From an uncultured Gammaproteobacteria bacterium (GTDB lineage Bacteria > Pseudomonadota > Gammaproteobacteria > Pseudomonadales > DT-91), in the NCBI GenBank assembly GCA_929200485.1, contig CAKMZU010000211.1, positions 1-6,406 of the forward strand: a DNA stretch of 6,406 nucleotides. The letters are read 5' to 3'. Shown here piece by piece: positions 1 through 6,048 of this stretch. Position 1 is the stretch's first letter. Each line of letters starts with the position of its first letter. A program made the translations under genes and the position numbers. The notes beneath the pieces were generated by a model. The model was not told where the DNA came from, made no database searches, and was given only the letters and a program-made list of their open reading frames with translations.

Positions 1-389
1 ATACAATACATTATTCATACTAGTATTCGTCTAAATATGAAAAATATTTTTTATATTATTAAAAACACATAATATTCAAAAATATTAACGATTTTATAAT
101 AGAGATAGCAATATATTCTGATTAAAAATAATGTAAAAATGAAAGAAAGTTGTAAACCAGACGAAAGGCTATCATAAGAACGCACGAGTCTACCTTAGAG
201 CAAGCCATTCGGACAAACCACCAGTCTCCCTCAAGAATCTTAATAAAACAATCGCTTTTAAACGCCTAATGAATAACAAGCCTATATATTTAAATTTCAG
301 ACTTCTCAGGAGGCTTCTTCTAAACATCTATACTTTAAACGCGCATTCATCTATATTGGCAAAAAAAACGACACCAATAGCGAAAGTTT
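1..389. other. AT-rich intergenic region upstream of yaiI, with a GC-richer island
   Basis: No credible coding region is visible. Bases 1-140 are extremely AT-rich and contain two copies of AAAAATATT (40-48 and 78-86) and a perfect -10-like TATAAT at 95-100. The only -35 candidate is poor: TATTCA at 73-78, with 16-base spacing. From about 150 to 240 the composition rises to roughly half G+C, then falls again toward yaiI. Short frames through this island are open on both strands, but none has a good start, ribosome site or recognisable product. An isolated AGGAGG at 309-314 has no suitable start codon behind it. I see no tRNA or CRISPR repeat. Confidence 0.6.
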
Positions 390-839
390 ATGACAATATG
401 GGTAGATGCGGATGCCTGCCCAAAGATGATCAAAGAAATCATCTATAAGGCAGCGCAAAAAAGAAAACGACCCGTTTGCTTTGTAGCAAATCATTATTTT
501 TCAGTCCCCAAATCCCCCTTTATCAAGTTTACTCAAGTAAGTCAGGGATTTGATATCGCCGATAACCATATCGTGCAATCCATTGAAAAAGATGATTTGT
601 TAATATCGAGTGATATTCCATTAGCAGATGAAGCCTTAGCCAAAGGCGCGCATGTCATTACACCTCGAGGTGAAATACTCGATAAAAATAATATCAAGGG
701 GCGACTCAATATTCGGGATTTTAATGAGACCATGCGATCCAGTGGCATTCAATCAGGCGGGCCACCGGCTATGACCGACAAAGATAAACAAAAGTTTGCC
801 AATGCCTTTGACCGCTATTGTCAAAAATATCCAATATAA
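390..839 (+). CDS. yaiI: YaiI/YqxD family protein (UPF0178, DUF188)
   Basis: This 149-residue protein matches the YaiI/YqxD (UPF0178) family along its whole length, and the size is typical. Visible landmarks are the N-terminal strand with acidic residues VDADACP (5-11), the central DIADNHIVQ (55-63), SSDIPLADEAL (73-83) followed by ITPRGE (90-95), NIRD (107-110), and the family signature RSSGIQSGGPPA (116-127). The conserved aspartates fit a PIN-like, metal-binding nuclease fold, but as far as I know no biochemical function is established, so any nuclease role is inference. The ATG at 390 starts directly at the conserved N-terminus. The upstream site is weak (GAAAG, 382-386) and no strong promoter is evident. 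The gene appears monocistronic, with a hairpin 22 bases after the stop. It is predicted to be cytoplasmic, with no signal peptide or membrane segment. Confidence 0.93.
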   Translation: MTIWVDADACPKMIKEIIYKAAQKRKRPVCFVANHYFSVPKSPFIKFTQVSQGFDIADNHIVQSIEKDDLLISSDIPLADEALAKGAHVITPRGEILDKNNIKGRLNIRDFNETMRSSGIQSGGPPAMTDKDKQKFANAFDRYCQKYPI

Positions 840-860
840 ACTCTTTAATCATCCAAAGCC

Positions 861-883
861 GTTGTGCTATCTCATAGCACAAC
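861..883 (+). terminator. Perfect 10-bp hairpin after yaiI
   Basis: GTTGTGCTAT (861-870) and ATAGCACAAC (874-883) are exact inverted repeats around a CTC loop, starting 22 bases after the yaiI stop. The following sequence (TTACAACAATTTTT) has a T-run only about 10 bases later, so it is an imperfect intrinsic terminator. It could act with Rho or as an RNA-stabilising 3' end. It also covers the GTG at 864 that would otherwise extend the next gene, which argues against that start. Confidence 0.6.
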
Positions 884-983
884 TTACAACAATTTTTCAG
901 ATCAAAAGAAACAGATCGCCTTTATCAGATTTCCATGTGTAACCAAAAAAGCCAAGAGAGTTTACTTTTTAAGGCATGCTGTC

Positions 984-1541
984 ATGTTCACCCATCCCTT
1001 CAATATAAATGGCCTCAATAATACCAAGAAGCTTCTTCACTCAAAGCAAGCAAAAATCCATATTCTTGGCGGTGCTGGAAGCGGCAAAACCACTATAGCA
1101 AAAAGACTTTCAGTTCGCTTGTCGATACCCCATTATGATCTGGATGATATTTACTGGAATCCTGCGAAAGAAAAATATATCAAACAGCCAGCGTGCCTCA
1201 GAGATCAACAACTTGCTCAAGCAGTAGAAGAGAACGCCTGGATTATTGAAGGTGTTTACTGGACCTGGACTGCAATAGTATTTGACGCATCGGATATTAT
1301 TATCTTTTTGGATGTCCCTCTCTGGCTGAGACAAGCGCGCGTCATTAAACGTTATTTTCGTAATAAAATTAACAATGGATGGCGTAACCGACAGACATTG
1401 AAATGCACTTATACGATTCTCATGGAGAATTTTGATTATGAAAGAAGCAAGATAGATATACAAAAACATCTTCTCAGGCACAAGCAAAAAGTTATTACAT
1501 GCCAGTGCTTAAAAGAGTTGGAAAAGCTATTATCGTTATAA
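984..1541 (+). CDS. P-loop kinase-like protein (adenylate kinase/FlaR 'topology modulation' type)
   Basis: This 185-residue protein is a small P-loop NTPase. A Walker A motif, GGAGSGKT, lies at residues 29-36 after a short beta strand (KIHIL). DLDDIYWNP (52-60) follows, a pattern typical of the substrate-side segment in the small kinases annotated as adenylate kinase or 'DNA topology modulation protein FlaR-related'. Then come WIIEGVY (86-92), a hydrophobic strand IIIFLDVP (105-112), and an arginine-rich lid-like helix (LRQARVIKRYFR, 115-126). The family is thought to phosphorylate small molecules or nucleotides, but the substrate is unknown and no topology role should be assumed. I chose the ATG at 984 because AAGG (971-974) sits 9 bases upstream. 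The alternative GTG at 864 lies inside a perfect hairpin and would add 40 residues of non-family sequence. The gene converges on the next one with 18 bases between stops. It is cytoplasmic and probably monocistronic. Confidence 0.75.
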   Translation: MFTHPFNINGLNNTKKLLHSKQAKIHILGGAGSGKTTIAKRLSVRLSIPHYDLDDIYWNPAKEKYIKQPACLRDQQLAQAVEENAWIIEGVYWTWTAIVFDASDIIIFLDVPLWLRQARVIKRYFRNKINNGWRNRQTLKCTYTILMENFDYERSKIDIQKHLLRHKQKVITCQCLKELEKLLSL

Positions 1542-1559
1542 TCACATGGGCTTTGATTA

Positions 1560-2117
1560 CTATAAACTTGTGATATCCTCACAATCAAAATTATCACTAG
1601 TAATAAAGCACAATAGCTTACTGTTTGTTTCATCGCTTTTTTGCGTGTCTTTCTCTAATTTCTCTGAATATGCTTTGCTCGCCAAGCTGGACAATGATGT
1701 CAATTCAACATCTTTTTCTTGCTGTTTTTCTGCCTGAAGAGATAAATCATCTCTGTACTTTGAACAAAGATCCGATCTCAATTTAAAAACTAAGTCGTCC
1801 TTTTCTTGCTCACTATTGAATGATTTTTTGAGGGTAAAATTCAGTAGAATGCCGGTTGTTACAACAAGAAAATCTGTAAGCGATTCACTATTATCATTCT
1901 CCAGTAGCCGAGCATGGAGCAGATTGATGAACTGCTTGCAGTGATCATCACTTATTGGTTCAGATACAGCAGTTGCTGCATGGCTAAATGAATATTCGTA
2001 ATGAGTAAATCCATCTTCCACCTCAGGAGGGCAGCCATAAAGCGAATCAACCAGGAACATAAAAATAAGGACAAAATTTAATTCGAAAAAATCAAACACT
2101 GACATCAAATTACTCAT
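1560..2117 (-). CDS. Hypothetical protein with hydrophobic N-terminus, possible lipoprotein
   Basis: I do not recognise this 185-residue protein. Residues 11-23 are strongly hydrophobic (FELNFVLIFMFLV) and are followed by SLYGC, so Cys29 could be a lipobox cysteine (LYGC). However, the N-terminus has no positive charge, which is unusual for a signal peptide, and Tyr at -2 is atypical. A second hydrophobic stretch, FLVVTTGILLNF (83-94), is followed by a highly charged, Glu/Lys/Asp-rich region (about 100-165) that looks helical or coiled-coil. Five cysteines (29, 60, 118, 170, 179) are present. ATG at 2117 is the longest start; ATG at 2105 (residue 5) is also plausible, since TGAG lies upstream of it. 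A TATGAT box (2123-2128, minus) lies only a few bases upstream, so the leader may be very short. The gene is separate from the cysI operon, whose terminator lies between them. It could be a spurious or fast-evolving ORF, but no better frame covers the region. Confidence 0.55.
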   Translation of the reverse strand: MSNLMSVFDFFELNFVLIFMFLVDSLYGCPPEVEDGFTHYEYSFSHAATAVSEPISDDHCKQFINLLHARLLENDNSESLTDFLVVTTGILLNFTLKKSFNSEQEKDDLVFKLRSDLCSKYRDDLSLQAEKQQEKDVELTSLSSLASKAYSEKLEKDTQKSDETNSKLLCFITSDNFDCEDITSL

Positions 2118-2162
2118 AAAAGATCATATGATGCAGGGTAAGACTTTGGGTTCCGTCAGCTG

Positions 2163-2216
2163 GGAGAAATATATATGACCTGCCAATTCAACCCGAATGG
2201 CAAAGATAGCAGGTCA
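2163..2216 (-). terminator. Terminator of the cysI-DUF934 operon
   Basis: On the minus strand TGACCTGC (2216-2209) pairs exactly with GCAGGTCA (2183-2176), and inner segments around TTGCCATTC and GAATTGGCA add further pairing. The outer stem begins 11 bases after the DUF934 stop and is followed by TATATATTTCTCCC, which is T-rich but interrupted. Position and strand fit an intrinsic terminator. It would also insulate the hypothetical gene downstream on the same strand. Confidence 0.7.
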
Positions 2217-2227
2217 GGGGCAAACAA

Positions 2228-2719
2228 CTAAAGCTTGCGAAATAAAGGCTCAGCTGGCTCAATCGATGCCTGATAAGGGTCTTTAAAGTCACTAAAATGT
2301 TTTAGTGCTTCATCGCTATCCTGATCATCACGCAGAGCAAAGCTATCAAAACCCACTCGCTTAAAGGCAGAAAGCTGGTCAATCAAGACATCACCTACTG
2401 CACGAATCTTACCTTTATAACCGAAAGTATGACGTAAGCGATAAGCAAAGCTGTAGCCACGACCATCCGTAAACGCTGGGAAATTAATGGCAATGAGTGA
2501 AAAAGATGACAAATCATCTTTGATTGCATCCGGCAACTCATCACTATCTAACCAAACGGCATTACCTATTGCCGGACGTTGATCTTTAATACCCTGATAC
2601 AACCCCCAAGGTAAAATGGCATTAGCATCATCAATATATTTAGGATCAAGCGTCTCTTTATCAGCGACAAAGGTATACTTGTCTTGAACTAATTGACCAT
2701 TTTCAATGACCTTATCCAT
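2228..2719 (-). CDS. DUF934 family protein, sulfite reduction partner of CysI
   Basis: This 163-residue protein is a DUF934 (COG3749) member, the family regularly encoded directly after the single-chain sulfite reductase in Pseudomonas-like bacteria and annotated as 'probably involved in sulfite reduction'. Visible family landmarks are VWLDSDE (55-61), the strand FSLIAINFPAF (73-83), DGRGYSFAYRLR (85-96), GYKGKIRAVGDVLIDQL (100-116) and RVGFDSFALR (121-130). No cofactor motif or cysteine is evident, so an electron-transfer role would have to be indirect; its molecular function is unknown to me. The start at 2719 overlaps the cysI stop by 8 bases and has an AAGGAG site 7 bases upstream (2727-2732) inside the cysI end, so translation is coupled. 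Length and ends look complete. It is predicted to be cytoplasmic. Confidence 0.9.
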   Translation of the reverse strand: MDKVIENGQLVQDKYTFVADKETLDPKYIDDANAILPWGLYQGIKDQRPAIGNAVWLDSDELPDAIKDDLSSFSLIAINFPAFTDGRGYSFAYRLRHTFGYKGKIRAVGDVLIDQLSAFKRVGFDSFALRDDQDSDEALKHFSDFKDPYQASIEPAEPLFRKL

Positions 2720-4367
2720 ACACTGTCTCCTTAAATGGATCGATACCTATGCGACGATAGGTTTCCAGGAATTTTTCATCAGGTTGACGATTAGCGACAA
2801 ACACCTGCAGAATTTTCTCAATCACATTGGGGATTTCTTCTGCAGCAAAGGCTGGGCCGAGAATTTTTGCCAATGATCCAGCCTTCTCCTGACTACCACC
2901 TAAAGAGACCTGGAAGAATTCTTTGCCTTTTTTGTCTACACCCAAAATTCCGATATTACCGATATGGTGGTGACCACAAGCATTCATGCAGCCTGAAATA
3001 TTCAGCTCAATCTCACCCAAATCATGCAGATAATCCAAATCATCAAATTTCTCCATAATGGCATCAGCGACTGGAATAGACTTAGCATTCGCCAGTGCAC
3101 AGAAATCACCGCCAGGGCAGCAGATCATATCGGTTAATGTGCCAGCATTGGCTGAATCCAGACCAATTGCTTTAAGCGCCTGATAAAGCGCATATAATTC
3201 TGTCTTCTTAACATCGGCTAAAATCAAGTTCTGCTGATGGGATGCACGAATTTCACCAAAGCTATATTGATCTGCAAGATCAGCCAAGGTATCCATTTGA
3301 TCATCATAAATATCACCCGGCGCAGTACCCTGCTTCTTAAGCGAGATAGTGACACTTGCAAAACCTGCGACTTTGTGAGGATGAGTGTTAGTTTTTACCC
3401 AACGAGCAAAGGCAGCATCTTTACCAACCTCGGCTTTTAATGTTAGTTCGGCATCATTGTCATCAAGACTTGGATAATCCGGCATGGTAAAGCAGGATTT
3501 TACTCGCTCAAGCTCTTTCGATGTCAATGTAGCTTCTGTGCCTTTAAGACCAGCAAAATGCTCATCGACTTGCTCACGGAACGCTTCAATACCCATAGAA
3601 CGTACAAGGATTTTAATCCGCGCTTTATATTTGTTATCTCTGCGACCTAATTGATTGTAGACACGCAAAATCGCATCAAGATACGTCAATAAATCTTCTT
3701 CCGGCAAGAACTCGGTAATGACTGAACCGATGACTGGCGTTCGACCTAAGCCGCCACCGACAATCACTTTATAGCCCACTTCACCTTTGTCATTCTTTAC
3801 GATCTCAACACCAATATCATGCATATAGGTTGCAGCACGATCTTTCTCAGAACCACAAACCGCAATCTTGAATTTACGCGGCAAAAAGGCAAACTCCGGG
3901 TGAAATGTTGACCACTGACGGATTAATTCACAATAAGGGCGTGGATCAATGTATTCATCTGCCGCAACACCTGCGAATTGGTCTGTTGTGGTATTTCGAA
4001 TACAGTTACCGCTGGTTTGAATAGCGTGCATCTGAACCTTGGCTAGCTCTGCCAGAATATCCGGGGTATCTTCGAGCGCTGGCCAGTTAAATTGAACATT
4101 TTGGCGCGTACTGAAATGCGCATAGCCTTTATCATAATCACGGCTGATTTTCGCAAGCGTGCGAAGCTGCTCAGATGAAAACAAACCATAGGGAATTGCT
4201 ACGCGCAGCATCGGTGCCAAGCGCTGAATATAAAGACCGTTTTGAAGTCTGAGCGGTAAAAATTCCGCATCAGATAATTTGCCATCCATATAGCGACCTA
4301 GCTGGTCACGGTACTGGACCACTCGCTCATCAACAATCTGTTGATCGTAATTATTATAGATATACAT
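2712..4367 (-). CDS. cysI: Sulfite reductase, siroheme/4Fe-4S hemoprotein (CysI-type nitrite/sulfite reductase)
   Basis: This 551-residue protein is a full-length member of the nitrite/sulfite reductase family, reducing sulfite to sulfide in assimilatory sulfur metabolism in the cytoplasm. It shows the usual two-fold repeat: an N-terminal ferredoxin-like half with LRVAIPYG (54-61), STRQNVQFNWP (86-96) and TSGNCIRNTTTD (118-129), and a second half ending in the cluster site. The 4Fe-4S/siroheme cysteines are present: Cys417-x5-Cys423 in CCPGGDFC and Cys460-x3-Cys464 in SGCMNACGHHH. SHQQN (376-380) is the second-repeat counterpart of the STRQN motif. The length and the DUF934 neighbour match the Pseudomonas-type CysI rather than the two-subunit NADPH enzyme. 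No cysJ is in the window, so ferredoxin or another carrier is the likely electron donor (inference). Nitrite reduction is possible, but the context favours sulfite. The start at 4367 fits the family N-terminus; its GGTGA site lies only 3 bases upstream. Confidence 0.95.
   Translation of the reverse strand: MYIYNNYDQQIVDERVVQYRDQLGRYMDGKLSDAEFLPLRLQNGLYIQRLAPMLRVAIPYGLFSSEQLRTLAKISRDYDKGYAHFSTRQNVQFNWPALEDTPDILAELAKVQMHAIQTSGNCIRNTTTDQFAGVAADEYIDPRPYCELIRQWSTFHPEFAFLPRKFKIAVCGSEKDRAATYMHDIGVEIVKNDKGEVGYKVIVGGGLGRTPVIGSVITEFLPEEDLLTYLDAILRVYNQLGRRDNKYKARIKILVRSMGIEAFREQVDEHFAGLKGTEATLTSKELERVKSCFTMPDYPSLDDNDAELTLKAEVGKDAAFARWVKTNTHPHKVAGFASVTISLKKQGTAPGDIYDDQMDTLADLADQYSFGEIRASHQQNLILADVKKTELYALYQALKAIGLDSANAGTLTDMICCPGGDFCALANAKSIPVADAIMEKFDDLDYLHDLGEIELNISGCMNACGHHHIGNIGILGVDKKGKEFFQVSLGGSQEKAGSLAKILGPAFAAEEIPNVIEKILQVFVANRQPDEKFLETYRRIGIDPFKETVYG
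2727..2732 (-). promoter_or_regulatory. Ribosome binding site for the DUF934 gene
   Basis: AAGGAG on the minus strand lies 7 bases before the ATG at 2719, inside the last codons of cysI. It fixes the DUF934 start and supports coupled translation across the 8-base gene overlap. Confidence 0.75.
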
Positions 4368-4373
4368 AAATCA

Positions 4374-4446
4374 CCCACACACTAAAGTGGGCGCATCATA
4401 CCGTTTTTGGCCATTTTTTTCGATAGGTGAAGTGGGCAAGTCCCAC
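4374..4446. repeat. Clustered GTGGG/CCCAC inverted and direct repeats upstream of cysI
   Basis: Four copies of one 5-mer occur in 73 bases. CCCAC (4374-4378) pairs with GTGGG (4387-4391), and GTGGG (4432-4436) pairs with CCCAC (4442-4446) around a 5-base spacer. The longer unit AAGTGGGC is repeated directly at 4385-4392 and 4430-4437, 45 bases apart. One pair flanks the predicted transcription start and overlaps the ribosome site of cysI; the other lies just upstream of the -35. This layout resembles an operator pair, but the regulator is unknown. Confidence 0.5.
4395..4423 (-). promoter_or_regulatory. Probable sigma-70 promoter of cysI
   Basis: On the minus strand a -35-like TCGAAA (4423-4418, 4 of 6 consensus bases) and a -10 TATGAT (4400-4395, 5 of 6) are separated by exactly 17 bases. 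Transcription would start near 4388, giving a leader of about 20 bases before the ATG at 4367. The weak -35 would be consistent with activator dependence, as known for cys genes under CysB, but no CysB site can be identified by eye. Confidence 0.45.
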
Positions 4447-4675
4447 AAAAAGGAAAACAATTTTTTGATAACACTAATTCAAGAAATTTATTGAAAATAC
4501 GTGGCAGCTGCCGAACAAAAAGCACCTTTCTTGTGTCATAAAAGATCAAAGCGGTCTATTCAAGCCAGAAATAAGGCAACTTTGATCAAAATTGTCATAG
4601 GAAACCGAGAATAATCTCACCATAATACCTGACATTAACGAACCCCAATCAAGTAATGATTACATCTTAGACAAC

Positions 4676-4680
4676 AGGAG
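4676..4680 (+). promoter_or_regulatory. Ribosome binding site of the LLM oxidoreductase gene
   Basis: AGGAG lies 6 bases before the ATG at 4687, a near-ideal Shine-Dalgarno site that confirms this start. Confidence 0.8.
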
Positions 4681-4686
4681 TCAGAC

Positions 4687-5712
4687 ATGAAAATAGCCCT
4701 TACAGAAGGTTACTGGCAAAAGCACCCTCTTCCTGACTTTATTAAATTGGCAGTTGAAGCTGAAGCCATGGGCTTTGATAAGCTTTTTACTGCAGAAGCC
4801 TATGGTTCTGACTGTTTCACCCCGCTTGCAGCCATTGCCACCCACACATCAAAAATCAAACTATGTACTGGTGTTATGCAATTATCAGGGCGAACCCCTG
4901 TGAATGCTGCAATGACGGCAATGACACTGGATCACATCTCTCAAGGTCGTGTTTGTTTAGGTGTTGGCGTTTCTGGCCCACAAGTTGTTGAAGGCTGTTA
5001 TGGCAAACCCTTTAACAAGCCACTTGAGCGAACACGTGAATGGTTGAATATCTTCCGTCAGGTCATTAAACGTGAAGCCCCTGTCGAATTCCAGGGAAAT
5101 CAATATCAGTTACCTTATCAAGGTGGTATGAACTTAGGTAAGCCGCTAAAAAGCATCACACATCCTTTCCGTGATCATATCCCTGTCTACCTTGGTGCTG
5201 AAGGACCTAAAAACATCAAACTTGCCGCCGATGAATTTGATGGCTGGTTACCGATTTTTGTCTCTCCTGCCAACATGGATATCTTTGAAGAGAGTCTTGC
5301 AGGCGCGAAGGACAAGCCAGATTATGAAATCTGTGCCATGACCCAAATGAACTTGGATGACAACCTTGAAAATGCCTTATTGCCGGTTAAATATATGCTG
5401 GCATTGTACTTGGGTGGCATGGGTGCCAAGGGCGAAAACTTCCACAAAAACTTCATTACACGCATGGGTTATGGTGATGAAGCCCAAATGATTCAGGATG
5501 TTTACTTCGAAAAAGGTCAACACGAAGCCGCCAAGGTTGTTCCAGATAAGCTAGCAGATGAAATCTCTCTTTGTGGCCCTGCGGATCGTATCAAAGAGCG
5601 AGTAAAAGAGTGGCAGAAATCTCCTGTCACGACCTTGAAAATCGGCGTAAGCCCTTTTGGTACGGAAGCAACCCTTCAAAATATGAAAGTCTTGGCAGAA
5701 GCGATCAGCTAA
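4687..5712 (+). CDS. LLM-class (luciferase-like) oxidoreductase, F420-dependent type
   Basis: This 341-residue protein is a bacterial luciferase-like TIM-barrel flavin/F420 enzyme of usual length. Visible landmarks are the first strand MKIALTEGYW and helix EAEAMGFDKLFTAE (24-37), IKLCTGVMQLSGRTP (57-71) with the following MTAMTLDHISQGR (76-88), then LGVGVSGPQVVEGCYG (91-106), a signature of the F420-type subgroup. These are followed by FNKPLERTREW (109-119), HIPVYLGAEGPKN (164-176), ADEFDGWLP (181-189) and a C-terminal CGPADRIKERV (296-306). In the homologues I recall, the position of Cys104 is usually Trp, so this may be a variant substrate pocket. Enzymes of this subgroup are annotated as coenzyme F420-dependent oxidoreductases, but in this type of organism the real cofactor could be F420 or FMN, and the substrate is unknown. 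The protein is cytoplasmic and probably monocistronic. It is divergent from cysI, which allows but does not prove a link to sulfur metabolism. Confidence 0.88.
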   Translation: MKIALTEGYWQKHPLPDFIKLAVEAEAMGFDKLFTAEAYGSDCFTPLAAIATHTSKIKLCTGVMQLSGRTPVNAAMTAMTLDHISQGRVCLGVGVSGPQVVEGCYGKPFNKPLERTREWLNIFRQVIKREAPVEFQGNQYQLPYQGGMNLGKPLKSITHPFRDHIPVYLGAEGPKNIKLAADEFDGWLPIFVSPANMDIFEESLAGAKDKPDYEICAMTQMNLDDNLENALLPVKYMLALYLGGMGAKGENFHKNFITRMGYGDEAQMIQDVYFEKGQHEAAKVVPDKLADEISLCGPADRIKERVKEWQKSPVTTLKIGVSPFGTEATLQNMKVLAEAIS

Positions 5713-5735
5713 TCCTTTTTACTCTCATTCAAATT

Positions 5736-5762
5736 AACGCAGGCAGGTAATTTGCCTGCGTT
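5736..5762 (+). terminator. Strong hairpin after the LLM gene
   Basis: AACGCAGGCA (5736-5745) and TGCCTGCGTT (5753-5762) are perfect 10-base inverted repeats around a 7-base loop, starting 23 bases after the stop at 5712. The stem is GC-rich, but no T-run follows (GATAACAACC). It is therefore a likely transcript end or 3' stabiliser rather than a textbook intrinsic terminator. Confidence 0.65.
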
Positions 5763-5799
5763 GATAACAACCTTACAAAAACCATTCATAAGATTTTTT

Positions 5800-6048
5800 C
5801 TACTCGTTGCTGACATTGAGTGCCGCTAGTAAAGTAGCGAGTTCAAACCATTGTTCTTTCTCTCCCTGCGATTTGAGATTTTTATTTCCTGGAAGTCTTT
5901 TTTTACTCCTTGATAAATAACCTGAGTTGCGCGTAAGAAAGTAAGCCCCCTTACGCGATATCCAATCACTATATTCACCTTGAAAACACCTTATTTTGAT
6001 TGTTTTTCGAACAATTATTGGCTTGATTTTAACTGAATTGTTTGAAGT
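5800..6048 (-). pseudogene. Start-less 82-codon open frame, possible 3' remnant of a gene
   Basis: On the minus strand the frame is open from just after a TAA (6051-6049) to a TAG (5802-5800) and has no ATG, GTG or TTG, so it cannot be a complete gene. The predicted peptide contains GEYSDWISRKGAYFL (24-38 of the open frame), RNSGYLSRSKKRLPGNKNL (40-58), and a C-terminal amphipathic stretch EKEQWFELATLLAALNVSN (63-81) that reads like a real protein end. The pattern GYLxR...PG...L faintly recalls the C-terminus of IS4-like transposases, but this is a weak impression. It lies beside an IS5-type transposase, so truncation by a mobile element is plausible. A chance open frame in AT-rich DNA is the main alternative. 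Confidence 0.3.

Larger units (their letters stand above)
4368..4686. other. Divergent intergenic region between cysI and the LLM oxidoreductase gene
   Basis: These 319 bases hold no ORF worth calling. From left to right they contain the likely cysI promoter (4395-4423, minus), the GTGGG/CCCAC repeats (4374-4446), a perfect 10-base palindrome GGCAGCTGCC (4503-4512), another, TTTGATCAAA (4581-4590), and the LLM ribosome site (4676-4680). A TTGTCA hexamer (4592-4597) and a CATAAT hexamer (4621-4626) lie before the LLM gene, but their 23-base spacing is wrong for a single sigma-70 promoter, so I do not call one there. Confidence 0.6.

Noticed and set aside
150..200. Resemblance to a c-di-GMP-I (GEMM) riboswitch: GTAAACCAGACGAAAGG then AACGCA
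   Set aside because: The paired stem around the GAAA loop and the conserved GACGCAAAGCC block are missing, and there is no tetraloop receptor half. The likeness is limited to a short string.
269..448. 59-codon frame overlapping the start of yaiI
   Set aside because: It has no ribosome site, overlaps a confident gene in another frame and has no recognisable protein pattern.
1110..1487. 125-residue minus-strand frame inside the kinase-like gene
   Set aside because: It is antisense to a gene with a clear Walker A motif and has no domain pattern of its own.
1436..1737. Short frames on both strands across the 1541/1560 gene junction
   Set aside because: They are shadows of the two convergent genes, with poor starts and low-complexity translations.
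2867..3440. Two plus-strand frames of 63 and 67 residues inside cysI
   Set aside because: They lie antisense to the well-conserved sulfite reductase and lack any family features.
4581..4590. TTTGATCAAA as an FNR/CRP-type site
   Set aside because: FNR sites need TTGAT-N4-ATCAA; here the half-sites are fused without the spacer, so it is only reported as a palindrome.
5805..5978. Minus-strand frame beginning GTG at 5978, first read as a 60-residue gene
   Set aside because: Careful recounting shows that this frame does not stay in register to the TAG at 5800. The conserved-looking end belongs to the neighbouring start-less frame.
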